Source: Gammaproteobacteria bacterium
GTDB lineage: Bacteria; Pseudomonadota; Gammaproteobacteria; Arenicellales; UBA868
Length of the DNA stretch: 56,191 nucleotides
NCBI GenBank assembly: GCA_022451485.1
Contig: JAKUQS010000018.1
Span: 1 to 56,191, forward strand
Direction: 5' to 3'
Shown: positions 47,668 through 56,191 of the stretch, one piece after another
Layout: the number at the start of each line of letters is the position of its first letter
Numbering within the stretch: position 1 is the first letter of the stretch
Translations under genes and position numbers: made by a program
The notes under the pieces: generated by a model
Told to the model about the DNA's origin: nothing
Databases searched by the model: none
What the model saw: the letters and a program-made list of their open reading frames with translations, nothing else

Positions 47668-48770
47668 CAAGAAACACCGTTACCAGGATCACGCGACTGG
47701 CGCGCACTTCGCCTGACACGATCAATCACGTTGCCGACCAATTGGCCGCAAGCCGCACTGATATCGGAACCGCGAGTCTTTCGCGTCATACACAGGATGC
47801 CAGCGGTCACTAAAACATCCTGGAATGTCGCAATCTGCTCGCCGTGAGAACACCGAAACGGCAGTCCTTCCACATGGTTATAAGGGATCAGGTTCACTTT
47901 GGCAGGCATATCACCTAATAACCGTGCTAACTTGACCGCCTGATCGCGTGAATCATTCACTCCATCCAACATCGTATATTCGAAAGTTATTCGGCGCCGT
48001 GGATCATCATCAATATAACGACGACAGGCGTCCATTAACATGGCAATCGGATATTTTTTATTCAGTGGGACAAGACGCGTCCGCAGTTCATCATCGGGTG
48101 CGTGTAATGAAACCGCCAAACTGACTGGACAATCTGATCGCAGGCGATCAATAGCTGGCACCACCCCCGCCGTACTTAACGTCACCCGCCGTCGCGACAA
48201 TCCAAACGAACGGTCATCCAACATGAGTCGTAACGCAGGTACCACGGCATCATAATTCAACAAGGGCTCGCCCATTCCCATCAGGACAATATTGGTCACC
48301 GGCCGCACGCCAAGGCCCTTCTCCTGGAGAATCTGTCGAGCCAACCACACCTGTCCGATAATCTCACTGGTCGATAAATTTCGACTGAACCCTTGTTGTG
48401 CTGTCGCGCAAAACTTGCAATTGAGCGCACAGCCTGCCTGCGATGAAACACACAACGTACCCCTTTCAGACTCCGGGATAAATACCGTCTCAACCTGATT
48501 CCCATCTGACAAACTGAATTTCCATTTAATGGTGCCATCTGATGAACCCTGTTCGGTCGCAACCTCAGGAAACTGAAGCACCGCTGTCTCGTCCAACGAC
48601 TCCCTCAGTATTTTGCTGAGGTTGGTCATATCCTTGAAACGCGTTACGCGATGGTGATAAATCCATTGCAGAATCTGATCTGCCCTAAAGGTCTTCTCAC
48701 CGATGCTGGTGAAATAGTCCTGCATTGCAGTCCGGTCCAAACCAACGAGATTAATGAGAGGAGAAGGCAT
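47667..48770 (-). CDS. rlmN: Dual-specificity 23S rRNA (A2503-C2) and tRNA (A37-C2) methyltransferase
   Basis: Radical SAM methyltransferase, 367 residues. Motifs: TLCVSSQAGCALNCKFCATAQQGF (the CxxxCxxC cluster site plus a conserved upstream cysteine), NIVLMGMGEPLLNYDAV, LSTAGVVPAIDRL, LAVSLHAPDDELR, and the C-terminal catalytic cysteine in SAACGQL. ATG at 48770, eight bases after the ndk stop, gives the normal N-terminus (PLINLVGLDRTAM); a longer in-frame extension overlaps ndk. Confidence 0.97.
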   Translation of the reverse strand: MPSPLINLVGLDRTAMQDYFTSIGEKTFRADQILQWIYHHRVTRFKDMTNLSKILRESLDETAVLQFPEVATEQGSSDGTIKWKFSLSDGNQVETVFIPESERGTLCVSSQAGCALNCKFCATAQQGFSRNLSTSEIIGQVWLARQILQEKGLGVRPVTNIVLMGMGEPLLNYDAVVPALRLMLDDRSFGLSRRRVTLSTAGVVPAIDRLRSDCPVSLAVSLHAPDDELRTRLVPLNKKYPIAMLMDACRRYIDDDPRRRITFEYTMLDGVNDSRDQAVKLARLLGDMPAKVNLIPYNHVEGLPFRCSHGEQIATFQDVLVTAGILCMTRKTRGSDISAACGQLVGNVIDRVRRSARQSRDPGNGVS

Positions 48771-48777
48771 CGATTTC

Positions 48778-49209
48778 TCAATCACTACGATCACATATCT
48801 CGTCAGCCGAAAAAAAGAATGCAATTTCTTGAGCAGCAGTTTCCTTGGCGTCCGATCCGTGAACAGCGTTGGCCTGAACCGATTGAGCAAAGTCAGCACG
48901 AATTGTTCCTGGCGCTGCATCTGTCGGGTTTGTTGCCCCCATTACTTTTCGATTCATAGCGACCGCATCCTCCCCTTCCAGCACCTGCACCACAACAGGT
49001 CCCGACACCATATAGTCAACCAGTTCCTGATAAAATGGGCGTTCCCGGTGGACCACATAAAATGCTTCAGCCTGCCCCCTCGTCAATCGCAACATCTTGC
49101 AACCGATGATGCGAAGACCGACAGACTCAAACCGTTCGTATATCTTACCAATAACATTGTTTGCCACCGCATCAGGTTTGACGATCGAAAACGTGCGCTC
49201 TACAGCCAT
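48778..49209 (-). CDS. ndk: Nucleoside diphosphate kinase
   Basis: Transfers the gamma phosphate of ATP to other NDPs through a phosphohistidine. The 143 residues include [25 protein letters not shown] near the N-terminus, [24 protein letters not shown] in the middle and the active-site block [21 protein letters not shown] with the catalytic histidine near residue 117. Operon start: ndk-rlmN-pilW-rodZ-hisS-yfgM-bamB-der. Confidence 0.98.
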   Translation of the reverse strand: MAVERTFSIVKPDAVANNVIGKIYERFESVGLRIIGCKMLRLTRGQAEAFYVVHRERPFYQELVDYMVSGPVVVQVLEGEDAVAMNRKVMGATNPTDAAPGTIRADFAQSVQANAVHGSDAKETAAQEIAFFFSADEICDRSD

Positions 49210-49258
49210 ACTTAAATACTCCGAAGATAAAAGTTAATAACAAACAGACACGAACACA

Positions 49259-50599
49259 TCATGTGGCCACCTTGTCCAAAGTCATAGTCTCCCCCCCGGG
49301 AAAAGGTTCACCAATCAGGTAGTCCGGTTTTATGCCAACAATACGTACCGGCAAGCGTTGTCCAACCATACGTTCTCCGACTTCGACGCGCACGGGCAGA
49401 TAATTTGTCAGGCGAGCGTTGTAGCGATCTCGACCGCCCGATCGCTCGACCAAGACACTGGTAATTGAGTTCAAATGGCGTGCAAATACCCTTTCTCGAA
49501 CCCTCTGCCCCAGCGCTCGGGCCAACGCGCCCCGTCGTTTTCGACTCGTGGGGTCTACCTGTCGGGGAATGCGGGACGCCGGCGTCCCACCACGTATCGA
49601 ATACGGAAAAACATGGGGATAACAAATCTCCAGAGTTTCTATTGCCCGCAATGTGTCGGCGAACTGTTCTTCAGTTTCTGTCGGAAAACCCACCATCACG
49701 TCAGCGCCCAACACTAAATCAGGCATGAGGCGCCGCGCGATCGCGACCCGCTCATCTACCCATTCACTCGTATAGCGACGTTTCATTCGCTTCAAGATGA
49801 TCGTGTTGCCACTTTGGAGTGATAAATGCAGGTAAGGGCAAAACCGATCACTTTGGCCTACGAGTTCAAGTAAAGCATCACTCAGATGAATTGGATCAAT
49901 CGAACTCAGTCGGATACGAAAGTCACCGTCTAGTGCAGCCAACTGCGCCAGTAACTGCTCCAGCGGCGCTGGCGCGGCTTGCGATGATGCATCAGTGCCG
50001 TAGTCGCCAAGATCAACGCCGCAAATCGTCACTTCCTTATAGCCTGCATCCACCCAATGCCTGACTTGCTTCACGATATCTGCCTGGGAAAACGATCGAC
50101 TGGCACCTCGGGCCGTGTGAATCACACAAAATGTACATGCCTGATCGCAGCCCTGCTGAATCTGTACACTGGCTCGGGTCCGTGTCTCGTAACCGTACAG
50201 GAGCGGCGCCGGCCGTTCCGTCATCTTCTCGGCTGGGCTACCCCCGCGCCCGTCGCTAGCTCGCCCCTCTAGTAACTGTATTGCTAAAGCAGGGATATTG
50301 AACTTGTTCGCATTTCCAACAACAAGATCAACACCTGCAACCGCTCCACACGTTTCTGGCTGCATCTCCGCATAACAGCCAGTGATCACGATTTTGGCCC
50401 CCGGGTTGTGCCGTGCCAGCCGCCGAACCTGCTGGCGACTCTGGCGATCCGCCTCAGCCGTCACAGTGCACGAATTAATCACATAAAGGTCTGCCGCTTC
50501 GCTCGCATTGACCACGGACCAATTGGCATCGCGGAAACCCTGGGCAATAGCATTCGATTCGTGGTTATTAACCTTGCAGCCGAGAGTTGCAATGGCCAC
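49259..50599 (-). CDS. mtaB: tRNA (t6A37-C2)-methylthiotransferase MtaB
   Basis: Radical SAM methylthiotransferase converting t6A37 to ms2t6A37 in tRNA. The 446-residue product shows the UPF0004 domain (ATLGCKVNNHESNAIAQGF; YVINSCTVTAEADRQSRQ; ITGCYAEMQPE), the radical SAM motif QQGCDQACTFCVIHTARGASRS near residue 155, and DVMVGFPTETEEQF. The LGCKVN start signature marks MtaB rather than MiaB or RimO. GTG at 50599 gives a family-like N-terminus; the frame is also open from a TTG at 50671. It lies between the iscA terminator and ndk, not part of the usual E. coli order. Confidence 0.92.
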   Translation of the reverse strand: MAIATLGCKVNNHESNAIAQGFRDANWSVVNASEAADLYVINSCTVTAEADRQSRQQVRRLARHNPGAKIVITGCYAEMQPETCGAVAGVDLVVGNANKFNIPALAIQLLEGRASDGRGGSPAEKMTERPAPLLYGYETRTRASVQIQQGCDQACTFCVIHTARGASRSFSQADIVKQVRHWVDAGYKEVTICGVDLGDYGTDASSQAAPAPLEQLLAQLAALDGDFRIRLSSIDPIHLSDALLELVGQSDRFCPYLHLSLQSGNTIILKRMKRRYTSEWVDERVAIARRLMPDLVLGADVMVGFPTETEEQFADTLRAIETLEICYPHVFPYSIRGGTPASRIPRQVDPTSRKRRGALARALGQRVRERVFARHLNSITSVLVERSGGRDRYNARLTNYLPVRVEVGERMVGQRLPVRIVGIKPDYLIGEPFPGGETMTLDKVAT

Positions 50600-50696
50600 C
50601 GTGCCGATCAGGTCGTGGGACCCATCGCCCCTCGCTCTTCGCTCCTGCTGACGTCGGTGTTGTTGATGCAAAATGAGAGATTCTCAGGACTCGATC

Positions 50697-50718
50697 AAAA
50701 AAGGGCGCTAAAGCGCCC
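50697..50718 (-). terminator. Strong rho-independent terminator after iscA
   Basis: Minus strand: GGGCGC, loop TTTA, GCGCCC, then TTTTTT: a perfect six-base-pair GC stem and an uninterrupted T-run, 33 bases past the iscA stop. It isolates iscA from mtaB. Confidence 0.9.
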
Positions 50719-50751
50719 CTCATTCGACTCGTGCCCCAATTAAAGTATGCC

Positions 50752-51078
50752 TCACGCTACCGTGAAGCTCTCCCCGCAACCGCATTCATCAGCCGCGTTC
50801 GGGTTCTTGAACTTAAATGATGAGGACAATCCATCGCTTTGAAAATCAATTTCAGTACCTTCCAGATAGCCCAGGCTCTCGACGTCAATCATCACCTTAA
50901 TGCCTAGACTCGTATAGACCGTGTCACCGGTTAAAACTTCGTCCGCATACTCAACCACATAGGCCAGACCTGAGCAGCCGGTCGTTTTCACCGCCAGTCG
51001 CAATCCTTTCCCGCGACCTCTTGACAACAAGCTCGATCGCACCTGTTCAGCAGCAGTTTCAGTCAGTGTGATGGCCAT
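50752..51078 (-). CDS. iscA: Iron-sulfur cluster assembly protein IscA
   Basis: A-type scaffold/carrier for iron or Fe-S clusters. The 108-residue protein matches IscA throughout: MAITLTETAAEQVRSSL start, LRLAVKTTGCSGLAYVVEYAD with the first cysteine near residue 35, and the C-terminal pair in NPNAADECGCGESF. Sequence is closer to IscA than ErpA by these blocks, in my reading. It lies 82 bases downstream of trmJ. In E. coli trmJ is followed by iscRSUA, so the position matches an isc locus lacking iscR, iscS and iscU. A strong terminator follows. Confidence 0.88.
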   Translation of the reverse strand: MAITLTETAAEQVRSSLLSRGRGKGLRLAVKTTGCSGLAYVVEYADEVLTGDTVYTSLGIKVMIDVESLGYLEGTEIDFQSDGLSSSFKFKNPNAADECGCGESFTVA

Positions 51079-51160
51079 CGCCGTACGCTTATCCGCTCGT
51101 AACCTTCGTCATACCCTATCACGGTCATTCTATCATGCCTAATGCCGCTTATCGCACCGT

Positions 51161-51940
51161 TTAGCGGTTATTCGAAGCCCCATCAATCCGTTTTTCAATA
51201 GCGCTCAACACCCCCCGAAGTATATTGATCTCATCCATTTCGAGCGCCCGTCTGGTGAAAATACGTCGTATTTTTCGAAATAACTTGTCTGAGGGCCGCT
51301 CCACAAAGCCCGCAGCGTGCAGCACCCGCTGGAAATGCGCTACAAACCCCTCGACCATACCCGATGTGGCAAGGAGATCCTTGCCAATGATCGACCTATC
51401 CGATGCCGCCGCGTCATCCCGCAACAACGCGACTTTACGCAACTCATAAGCCAACAGGAGTACCGCGCTAGCAAGGTTTAATGAGGCATGGTCTGCATCC
51501 ACCGGCGCGGTGACAAACAATTGGCAGCGGTCCAATTGTTTGTTTGTCAATCCACAAGACTCCCGCCCAAATAGGATAGCCGCCCTCTGGTGATGGGACG
51601 AATCCAACACCACCGGGGCCATTTCTGACGGACTCATCACCGGCCATGACACAGAACGGGCTCGAGCAGTGCTACCCACGATCAGACCACAATCTGCAAT
51701 CGCATCATCCAAACTCGAAAAGACTCGTGCCGTTGATAGTAAGGCCTTACCGCTCGCCGCCCGCGCGGTCGCATCTGGCGAGGGAAACGCTTGCGGCCTT
51801 ACTAGCCGTAAGTCGCTGAGCCCCATATTCACTAATGCCCGGGCTGCCGCACCGATGTTTCCGGGATGGGTTGTTTCTACCAGTACGATACAAATCGATC
51901 CCAATATCGAATTCACCGGGGTATTCGTTTCCATATCCAT
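51161..51940 (-). CDS. trmJ: tRNA (cytidine/uridine-32-2'-O)-methyltransferase TrmJ
   Basis: SPOUT-family methyltransferase for Nm32 in tRNA. The 259-residue product has ICIVLVETTHPGNIGAAARALVNMGLSDLRLVRP near residue 17, ARAASGKALL, the GSTARARSVSWPVMSP block, and the SAM-knot region AAILFGRESCGLTNKQLDRC near 140, followed by LNLASAVLLLAYELRK. The C-terminal extension (about 60 residues) is typical of TrmJ. It is divergent from suhB, as in E. coli. Confidence 0.96.
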   Translation of the reverse strand: MDMETNTPVNSILGSICIVLVETTHPGNIGAAARALVNMGLSDLRLVRPQAFPSPDATARAASGKALLSTARVFSSLDDAIADCGLIVGSTARARSVSWPVMSPSEMAPVVLDSSHHQRAAILFGRESCGLTNKQLDRCQLFVTAPVDADHASLNLASAVLLLAYELRKVALLRDDAAASDRSIIGKDLLATSGMVEGFVAHFQRVLHAAGFVERPSDKLFRKIRRIFTRRALEMDEINILRGVLSAIEKRIDGASNNR

Positions 51941-52068
51941 AACAAAATGTCCCCCACCGCGCGTTACAATCCCAAAACTAACCTTTGGCTATCCTATCCA
52001 TCACCTAACGCACGATGCCCCGATGATGGATCAATCCCCAGTTATCCTAACCGATTCATTATAAAAAA

Positions 52069-52863
52069 ATGCCCTCACATCCTATGGTGAACACGGCTGT
52101 CCGGGCAGCTAGAGAAGCCGGGAAAATCATTCTCAGTTACCTCGGCCGCCTTGACAGCCACGATATTTCTAGCAAGGGGCAGCGAGACTTCGTGACCCGG
52201 GCCGATCAGGAAGCCGAAGCGGCGATATTAGACATCGTCTGTAGCGCGTATCCCGAACATGGTGTCATCGCGGAGGAAAGTGGTGAAAAAGCCGGTGGCG
52301 AATACACTTGGGTTATTGATCCGCTCGATGGCACAACCAACTTCATTCACGGCTACCCACATTTTGCCGTTTCCATCGCGGTCCTGCGTAACGGGCAACC
52401 CGAGCATGGTGTGATATTTGATCCCCACCGGGGGGATTTATTCTGCGCCAGTCGCGGTGACGGGGCGCAACTCAATGATCGGCGCATTCGGACCAGTCGT
52501 CATAAGCGCTTGAACGAGGCGCTACTAGTGACGGGCTTCCCTATCCGACGATCTGACCTGATCGATCCGTGGATGAGAACCTTTCGCGCCTTGTTGCCCC
52601 AAGCGGGCGGCATTCGACGTTCCGGTTCGGCAGCTCTCGATCTCGCCTATGTGGCTGCCGGTCGATTTGATGGCTTTTGGGAATTCGGTCTGCACCCGTG
52701 GGATATGGCAGCCGGTGCCTTATTAGTCCGTGAGGCCGGCGGCCTGATTGCAGACCTCGATGGTGGTCAGGACTTTCTAAGTACGGGAAATGTGGTCAGT
52801 GCCAACTCCTACATATTCAATGAACTTTTGCGCAGAATCAACGACCGTTTCAATAAATCCTGA
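52069..52863 (+). CDS. suhB: Inositol-1-monophosphatase SuhB
   Basis: Mg-dependent phosphatase that in E. coli also joins rRNA antitermination complexes with NusA and NusG. The 264-residue product carries the IMPase motifs GVIAEESGE near residue 66, [25 protein letters not shown] near 83 and [15 protein letters not shown] near 215. ATG at 52069 lies three bases after a TATAAA hexamer; an internal ATG at 52084 (MVNTAVRAA) is closer to where many homologues begin and cannot be excluded. Confidence 0.96.
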   Translation: MPSHPMVNTAVRAAREAGKIILSYLGRLDSHDISSKGQRDFVTRADQEAEAAILDIVCSAYPEHGVIAEESGEKAGGEYTWVIDPLDGTTNFIHGYPHFAVSIAVLRNGQPEHGVIFDPHRGDLFCASRGDGAQLNDRRIRTSRHKRLNEALLVTGFPIRRSDLIDPWMRTFRALLPQAGGIRRSGSAALDLAYVAAGRFDGFWEFGLHPWDMAAGALLVREAGGLIADLDGGQDFLSTGNVVSANSYIFNELLRRINDRFNKS

Positions 52864-52867
52864 CATC

Positions 52868-55504
52868 ATGGACGCCAACTCGTCCTCCATAACACACACA
52901 CCGATGATGCGGCAGTATCTGTCCATCAAGGCAAAACACCCCGACGATCTATTGTTTTACCGTATGGGTGATTTCTACGAACTTTTCTATGATGACGCGG
53001 AGAAAGCCGCAGCATTACTGGACATCACGCTCACTAGCCGTGGCCAATCAGCAGGTGTCTCGGTACCCATGGCCGGCGTACCGGCGCACAGCGCTACCGA
53101 ATACCTCGCTCGGTTAGTAAAAGCCCAACAAACCGTCGCCATCTGTGAACAGCTCGGTCCCACGATCGGAAAAAAAGGTTTAGTTGAACGCAAAGTTGTC
53201 CGAGTCATTACGCCCGGAACACTGACAGACGAGGGGTTGCTTTCCTCCAAGCGTGAAAATGTTCTTGCCGCGTTATGGTGCGATTTACCACACTGGGCAA
53301 TTGCCACACTTGAACTATCCAGTGGTCGCTTTTCCGCACAAGAATTCGACTGTGCCGATGCGGCCCTGGATGATTTGGCTCGCCTGCAGCCAGCGGAATT
53401 AATTATTGGAGATAGAGTAACGGCTGAGGGAGTTTCTCTGACCGGCACGACGACGCATCGCTCGATCCCAGAGTGGCATTTTGACCATGAACAAGCGGTG
53501 ACCCGTCTTTGCACCTTGTTTGGTACCCGAGACCTGGCCGCATTCGGCTGTCAGGAATTTCCCCTTGCAACTGCTACAGCGGGTGCACTGATTGGATACG
53601 TACAGAACCTTAATAACGGGGCCATGCCTCACGTAAGGGATCTCGTGATCCGCCAACCTAGCGATTACCTACTGGTTGACCCGGCCACACGCCGACACCT
53701 GGAGATCGAAGAGGTCGTCGCGGGATCCGGTGGAGTAAGCCTTATCCATCTTTTCGACCATTGCGCCAGCGCGATGGGCAGCCGGCAGTTGGGGCGATGG
53801 TTACGCGATCCAGTGCGCAACCAAAACGAACTGAAACAGCGCCATGATGCGATCGACGATCTTAACCACGACATGATAGGAGAAACCTTACACGCCGACT
53901 TACGACAAATTGGCGATATCGAGCGAATCATCGCACGCATAGCGCTCGGCAGTGCTCGCCCACGTGACTTGCTTCGACTTCGTCAATGCCTAGCCCTACT
54001 GCCCGAAATTGAACACGCCTTGCGCGACCGAGTTTCGAAACGATTGAATCAGTTGACCGCCGATTGCCAACGACAGCCCGACCTGCAACAACTGCTGGAA
54101 CGAGCCATTCAAGATGAACCTTCAACCCAATTGCACGAAGGCAACGTAATCAGGGACGGATACAGTGCCGAACTGGATGAATTACGCCATCTGAACGAGG
54201 ACAGCAGTTCATTTCTCCTGCAGTTGGAAGCCGAAGAACAGCAACGCACCGGCATCCGTAATTTGCGGGTCAGTTTCAATCGAGTCCATGGTTATTTCAT
54301 TGAACTGCCGCGGTCAAGATCCGATGAAGCGCCGGACAATTACCAACGCCGTCAGACCCTAAAAAACTCCGAACGATTCATTACCGATGAACTGAAACGT
54401 TTCGAAGAACGAGCCCTCAGTGCACGGGAACGATCATTAGCGCTCGAACGGAATCTTTACAACACGCTTCTGACGATGCTTGCGGAGCATGTCACACCGC
54501 TTCAGCGATTAGCTCAAGCTCTGGCCCAACTGGACACCTTGGTTAATCTATCCATCAGCGCACAACGTTTGCGACTAACCCGACCTCAGTTCACTGACGA
54601 AGCCGTTCTTGAAATCAAGGCTGGGCGTCACCCCGTGGTCGAAGACTCACTTGACATGGCGTTCGTTCCCAATGACCTTGATCTTGACCAAGATCGTCGA
54701 ATGCTGATGATCACCGGCCCCAACATGGGCGGCAAAAGCACCTATCTTCGCCAGTGCGCGTTAATCACCTGGCTGGCACATACGGGTGCATTTGTCCCGG
54801 CCGAGCAGGCGCGGATCGGACCCATTGACCGCATATTCACACGCATCGGCGCCTCAGATGATCTCGCCAGCGGTCGTTCAACCTTTATGGTTGAGATGAC
54901 AGAAATGGCCTATATCCTTCGGCACGCCGGACCCTCTAGCCTGGTGCTGGTAGACGAAATCGGTCGTGGCACCAGCACGTATGACGGCCTCGCGCTGGCT
55001 TACGCGTGTGCACTGGATCTTGCAACCCAGGTGCGGGCCTACACCTTGTTTTCCACTCACTACTTTGAGCTAACCCAGTTACCCGAACTGGCCCCGTCAG
55101 CTACTAATGTCCACCTGGACGCGGTTGAGCATGCCGGTGAGGTGACTTTCCTTTACCAAGTGCAGGCAGGACCGGCCGATCGGAGTTATGGGCTCCAGGT
55201 TGCCCGCCTGGCGGGCATCCCAGAACCGGTGCTCCACGACGCCCAGACACGCCTTGCCCAACTTGAGGAGCACAACGTACGCCCATTATCCCGTTTCGTT
55301 GAGCCAGACGAACAAATCCACCTGTTTGGCCAAATGACGACCAATTTACCAGCGCAATTTCTGGAGAAAATTCGGCAACTGGAGCCAGATTCCACCAGCC
55401 CACGCGACGCATTGGCATTGCTGTATGAACTCAGAGCATTAATCGACAGCCCGGACGACGCGCCCGCGCTTCCCAGAGAACCTGACACTCACCGAGTGGA
55501 TTGA
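52868..55504 (+). CDS. mutS: DNA mismatch repair protein MutS
   Basis: Mismatch sensor ATPase, 878 residues. Mismatch-binding domain I with the Phe-x-Glu motif region ([32 protein letters not shown]), connector, lever and clamp domains, and the C-terminal ATPase: Walker [16 protein letters not shown] near residue 620, Walker [21 protein letters not shown], and [15 protein letters not shown] at 52868 lies four bases after the suhB stop; an open in-frame extension into suhB is rejected. MutS proximity to fdxA is common in gammaproteobacteria. Confidence 0.98.
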   Translation: MDANSSSITHTPMMRQYLSIKAKHPDDLLFYRMGDFYELFYDDAEKAAALLDITLTSRGQSAGVSVPMAGVPAHSATEYLARLVKAQQTVAICEQLGPTIGKKGLVERKVVRVITPGTLTDEGLLSSKRENVLAALWCDLPHWAIATLELSSGRFSAQEFDCADAALDDLARLQPAELIIGDRVTAEGVSLTGTTTHRSIPEWHFDHEQAVTRLCTLFGTRDLAAFGCQEFPLATATAGALIGYVQNLNNGAMPHVRDLVIRQPSDYLLVDPATRRHLEIEEVVAGSGGVSLIHLFDHCASAMGSRQLGRWLRDPVRNQNELKQRHDAIDDLNHDMIGETLHADLRQIGDIERIIARIALGSARPRDLLRLRQCLALLPEIEHALRDRVSKRLNQLTADCQRQPDLQQLLERAIQDEPSTQLHEGNVIRDGYSAELDELRHLNEDSSSFLLQLEAEEQQRTGIRNLRVSFNRVHGYFIELPRSRSDEAPDNYQRRQTLKNSERFITDELKRFEERALSARERSLALERNLYNTLLTMLAEHVTPLQRLAQALAQLDTLVNLSISAQRLRLTRPQFTDEAVLEIKAGRHPVVEDSLDMAFVPNDLDLDQDRRMLMITGPNMGGKSTYLRQCALITWLAHTGAFVPAEQARIGPIDRIFTRIGASDDLASGRSTFMVEMTEMAYILRHAGPSSLVLVDEIGRGTSTYDGLALAYACALDLATQVRAYTLFSTHYFELTQLPELAPSATNVHLDAVEHAGEVTFLYQVQAGPADRSYGLQVARLAGIPEPVLHDAQTRLAQLEEHNVRPLSRFVEPDEQIHLFGQMTTNLPAQFLEKIRQLEPDSTSPRDALALLYELRALIDSPDDAPALPREPDTHRVD

Positions 55505-55579
55505 TTAGAATCAAGTCTTGATAATTGCGAACCACTGACATTATTACCTTTTGCCTCCATCCATTCAGGAGAAACCACG

Positions 55580-55912
55580 TTGACTTACGTCGTTACCGAA
55601 TCGTGTATCAAATGCAAACTTACCGATTGCGTCGAAGTATGCCCCGTCGACTGTTTCCATGAGGGGCCTAACTTCCTTGTTATCGACCCGGAAGAATGTA
55701 TTGACTGCAGTCTGTGTGAACCTGAATGCCCGGTTGATGCTATCTATGCAGAGGATGATCTCCCCGAAGGCCAAGAGCACTTTCTCGAACTCAATACAGA
55801 ACTCTCGCAACACTGGCCGGTTATCACCGAAATGAAACCGCCCCCTGATGATGCGGATGACTGGCGCGAGGTCAAAGATAAACTTCAGCACCTGGATCGC
55901 GCACTAACCTGA
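55580..55912 (+). CDS. fdxA: Seven-iron ferredoxin FdxA
   Basis: Small electron carrier with one [3Fe-4S] and one [4Fe-4S] cluster. The 110-residue product has cysteine motifs [20 protein letters not shown] (first cluster, with the spacing of 7Fe ferredoxins) and [19 protein letters not shown] (second), and the typical C-terminal helix extension. The start codon is TTG at 55580 preceded by AGGAG. A possible reductant for enzymes such as the indolepyruvate oxidoreductase in this window; that link is inference. Confidence 0.95.
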   Translation: MTYVVTESCIKCKLTDCVEVCPVDCFHEGPNFLVIDPEECIDCSLCEPECPVDAIYAEDDLPEGQEHFLELNTELSQHWPVITEMKPPPDDADDWREVKDKLQHLDRALT

Positions 55913-55980
55913 CATCCGTTGTCGGTAGATGCCCTGACCCTTCCCTCACCCCGGCCACTTGGGATCGAGACATCACCGGG

Positions 55981-56191
55981 ATGTTCACAGGCAGACCACA
56001 CCGACGTTCTGCGCCCCCCTGGGTTGCGGCCCTGGTGGCATTTACTCTGACGAGTGCGTCCTTCACCTGTCAATCCGGTGCCACCGATGTGCTCGTCGAT
56101 CACCTCTGCCGCACCTTGTACACAGAGCGACCCGACCGTTATCCTAACTACACGCGACTGACCGAACCACCGGCACGGGCAACCCCCAGGC
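55981..56191 (+). CDS. Putative secreted protein, 5' part only
   Basis: An open frame of 70 codons starts at the ATG at 55981 and runs off the right edge. The N-terminus looks like a signal peptide: basic MFTGRPHRRSA, hydrophobic WVAALVAFTLTSASF, then a polar region with CQSGATDVLVDHLCRTLY. The cysteine near residue 30 could be a lipobox cysteine, but the preceding residues (SFT) are a poor lipobox. There is no strong Shine-Dalgarno. Function is not recognised. Confidence 0.45.
   Translation, partial: MFTGRPHRRSAPPWVAALVAFTLTSASFTCQSGATDVLVDHLCRTLYTERPDRYPNYTRLTEPPARATPR

Noticed and set aside
50752..51078. ErpA instead of IscA
   Set aside because: The N-terminal block and the ECGCGESF ending resemble IscA more closely, and the position next to trmJ matches an isc locus; a phylogeny could overturn this.
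55501..55514. TTGATT-AG-AATCAA inverted repeat at the mutS stop
   Set aside because: It overlaps the last codon and has no T-run; AT-rich short palindromes of this size occur by chance.

Overview
The window is a continuous, gene-dense stretch of bacterial chromosome with about 51 protein genes, one tRNA and short intergenic gaps (none reaches 300 bases). Core gene order points to a gammaproteobacterium. It has metY(fMet)-rimP-nusA-infB-rbfA-truB-rpsO-pnp, nnr-tsaE-amiB, xseA/guaB-guaA, der-bamB-yfgM-hisS-rodZ-pilW-rlmN-ndk, trmJ/suhB and mutS-fdxA. I see no insertion sequence, phage, CRISPR array or plasmid function. The mix of a dimethylglycine-type dehydrogenase, MttB-family methyltransferases and a molybdenum hydroxylase resembles free-living, probably marine, heterotrophs. 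That ecological reading is inference.

Layout. 1-4.4 kb: cell-wall amidase (cut by the left edge), t6A ATPase TsaE, NAD(P)HX repair enzyme Nnr, divergent queG, and orn. 4.5-13.1 kb: the translation/RNA operon read leftward from initiator tRNA metY to pnp. A clear stable-RNA promoter precedes the tRNA and a terminator-like hairpin separates it from rimP. 13.2-14.9 kb: ubiG and rmuC. 15.1-29.8 kb: an accessory metabolic region. A dimethylglycine/sarcosine-type dehydrogenase sits in an operon with its likely electron acceptor EtfBA. Around it are two MttB-superfamily methyltransferases, a PII protein between those two, a peroxiredoxin, a threonine aldolase, a fused indolepyruvate ferredoxin oxidoreductase and a GlxA/GbdR-type AraC regulator. 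29.8-36.2 kb: tadA, then a cysteine-dioxygenase-like cupin with a TauD-family dioxygenase, then a three-subunit molybdenum hydroxylase operon ending in a MoaD/ThiS-like protein. 36.4-52.9 kb: a rearranged version of the E. coli guaBA-xseA-der-bamB-hisS-rodZ-rlmN-ndk-trmJ-suhB neighbourhood. ispG is missing and the isc operon is represented only by iscA. 52.9-56.2 kb: mutS, fdxA and the start of a putative secreted protein cut by the right edge.

How the genes may work together. The most coherent non-core theme is stepwise N-demethylation of methylated glycines. Dimethylglycine or sarcosine would be oxidised by the FAD/folate dehydrogenase, electrons would leave through EtfAB, C1 units would go to folate, and glycine would be handled by threonine aldolase. 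A GbdR-like sensor and a PII nitrogen-status protein are adjacent. The two MttB homologues suggest further methyl transfer from quaternary amines, but no corrinoid protein is encoded in the window. This module and the MoaD-linked molybdenum hydroxylase cluster are the best candidates for undescribed biology.
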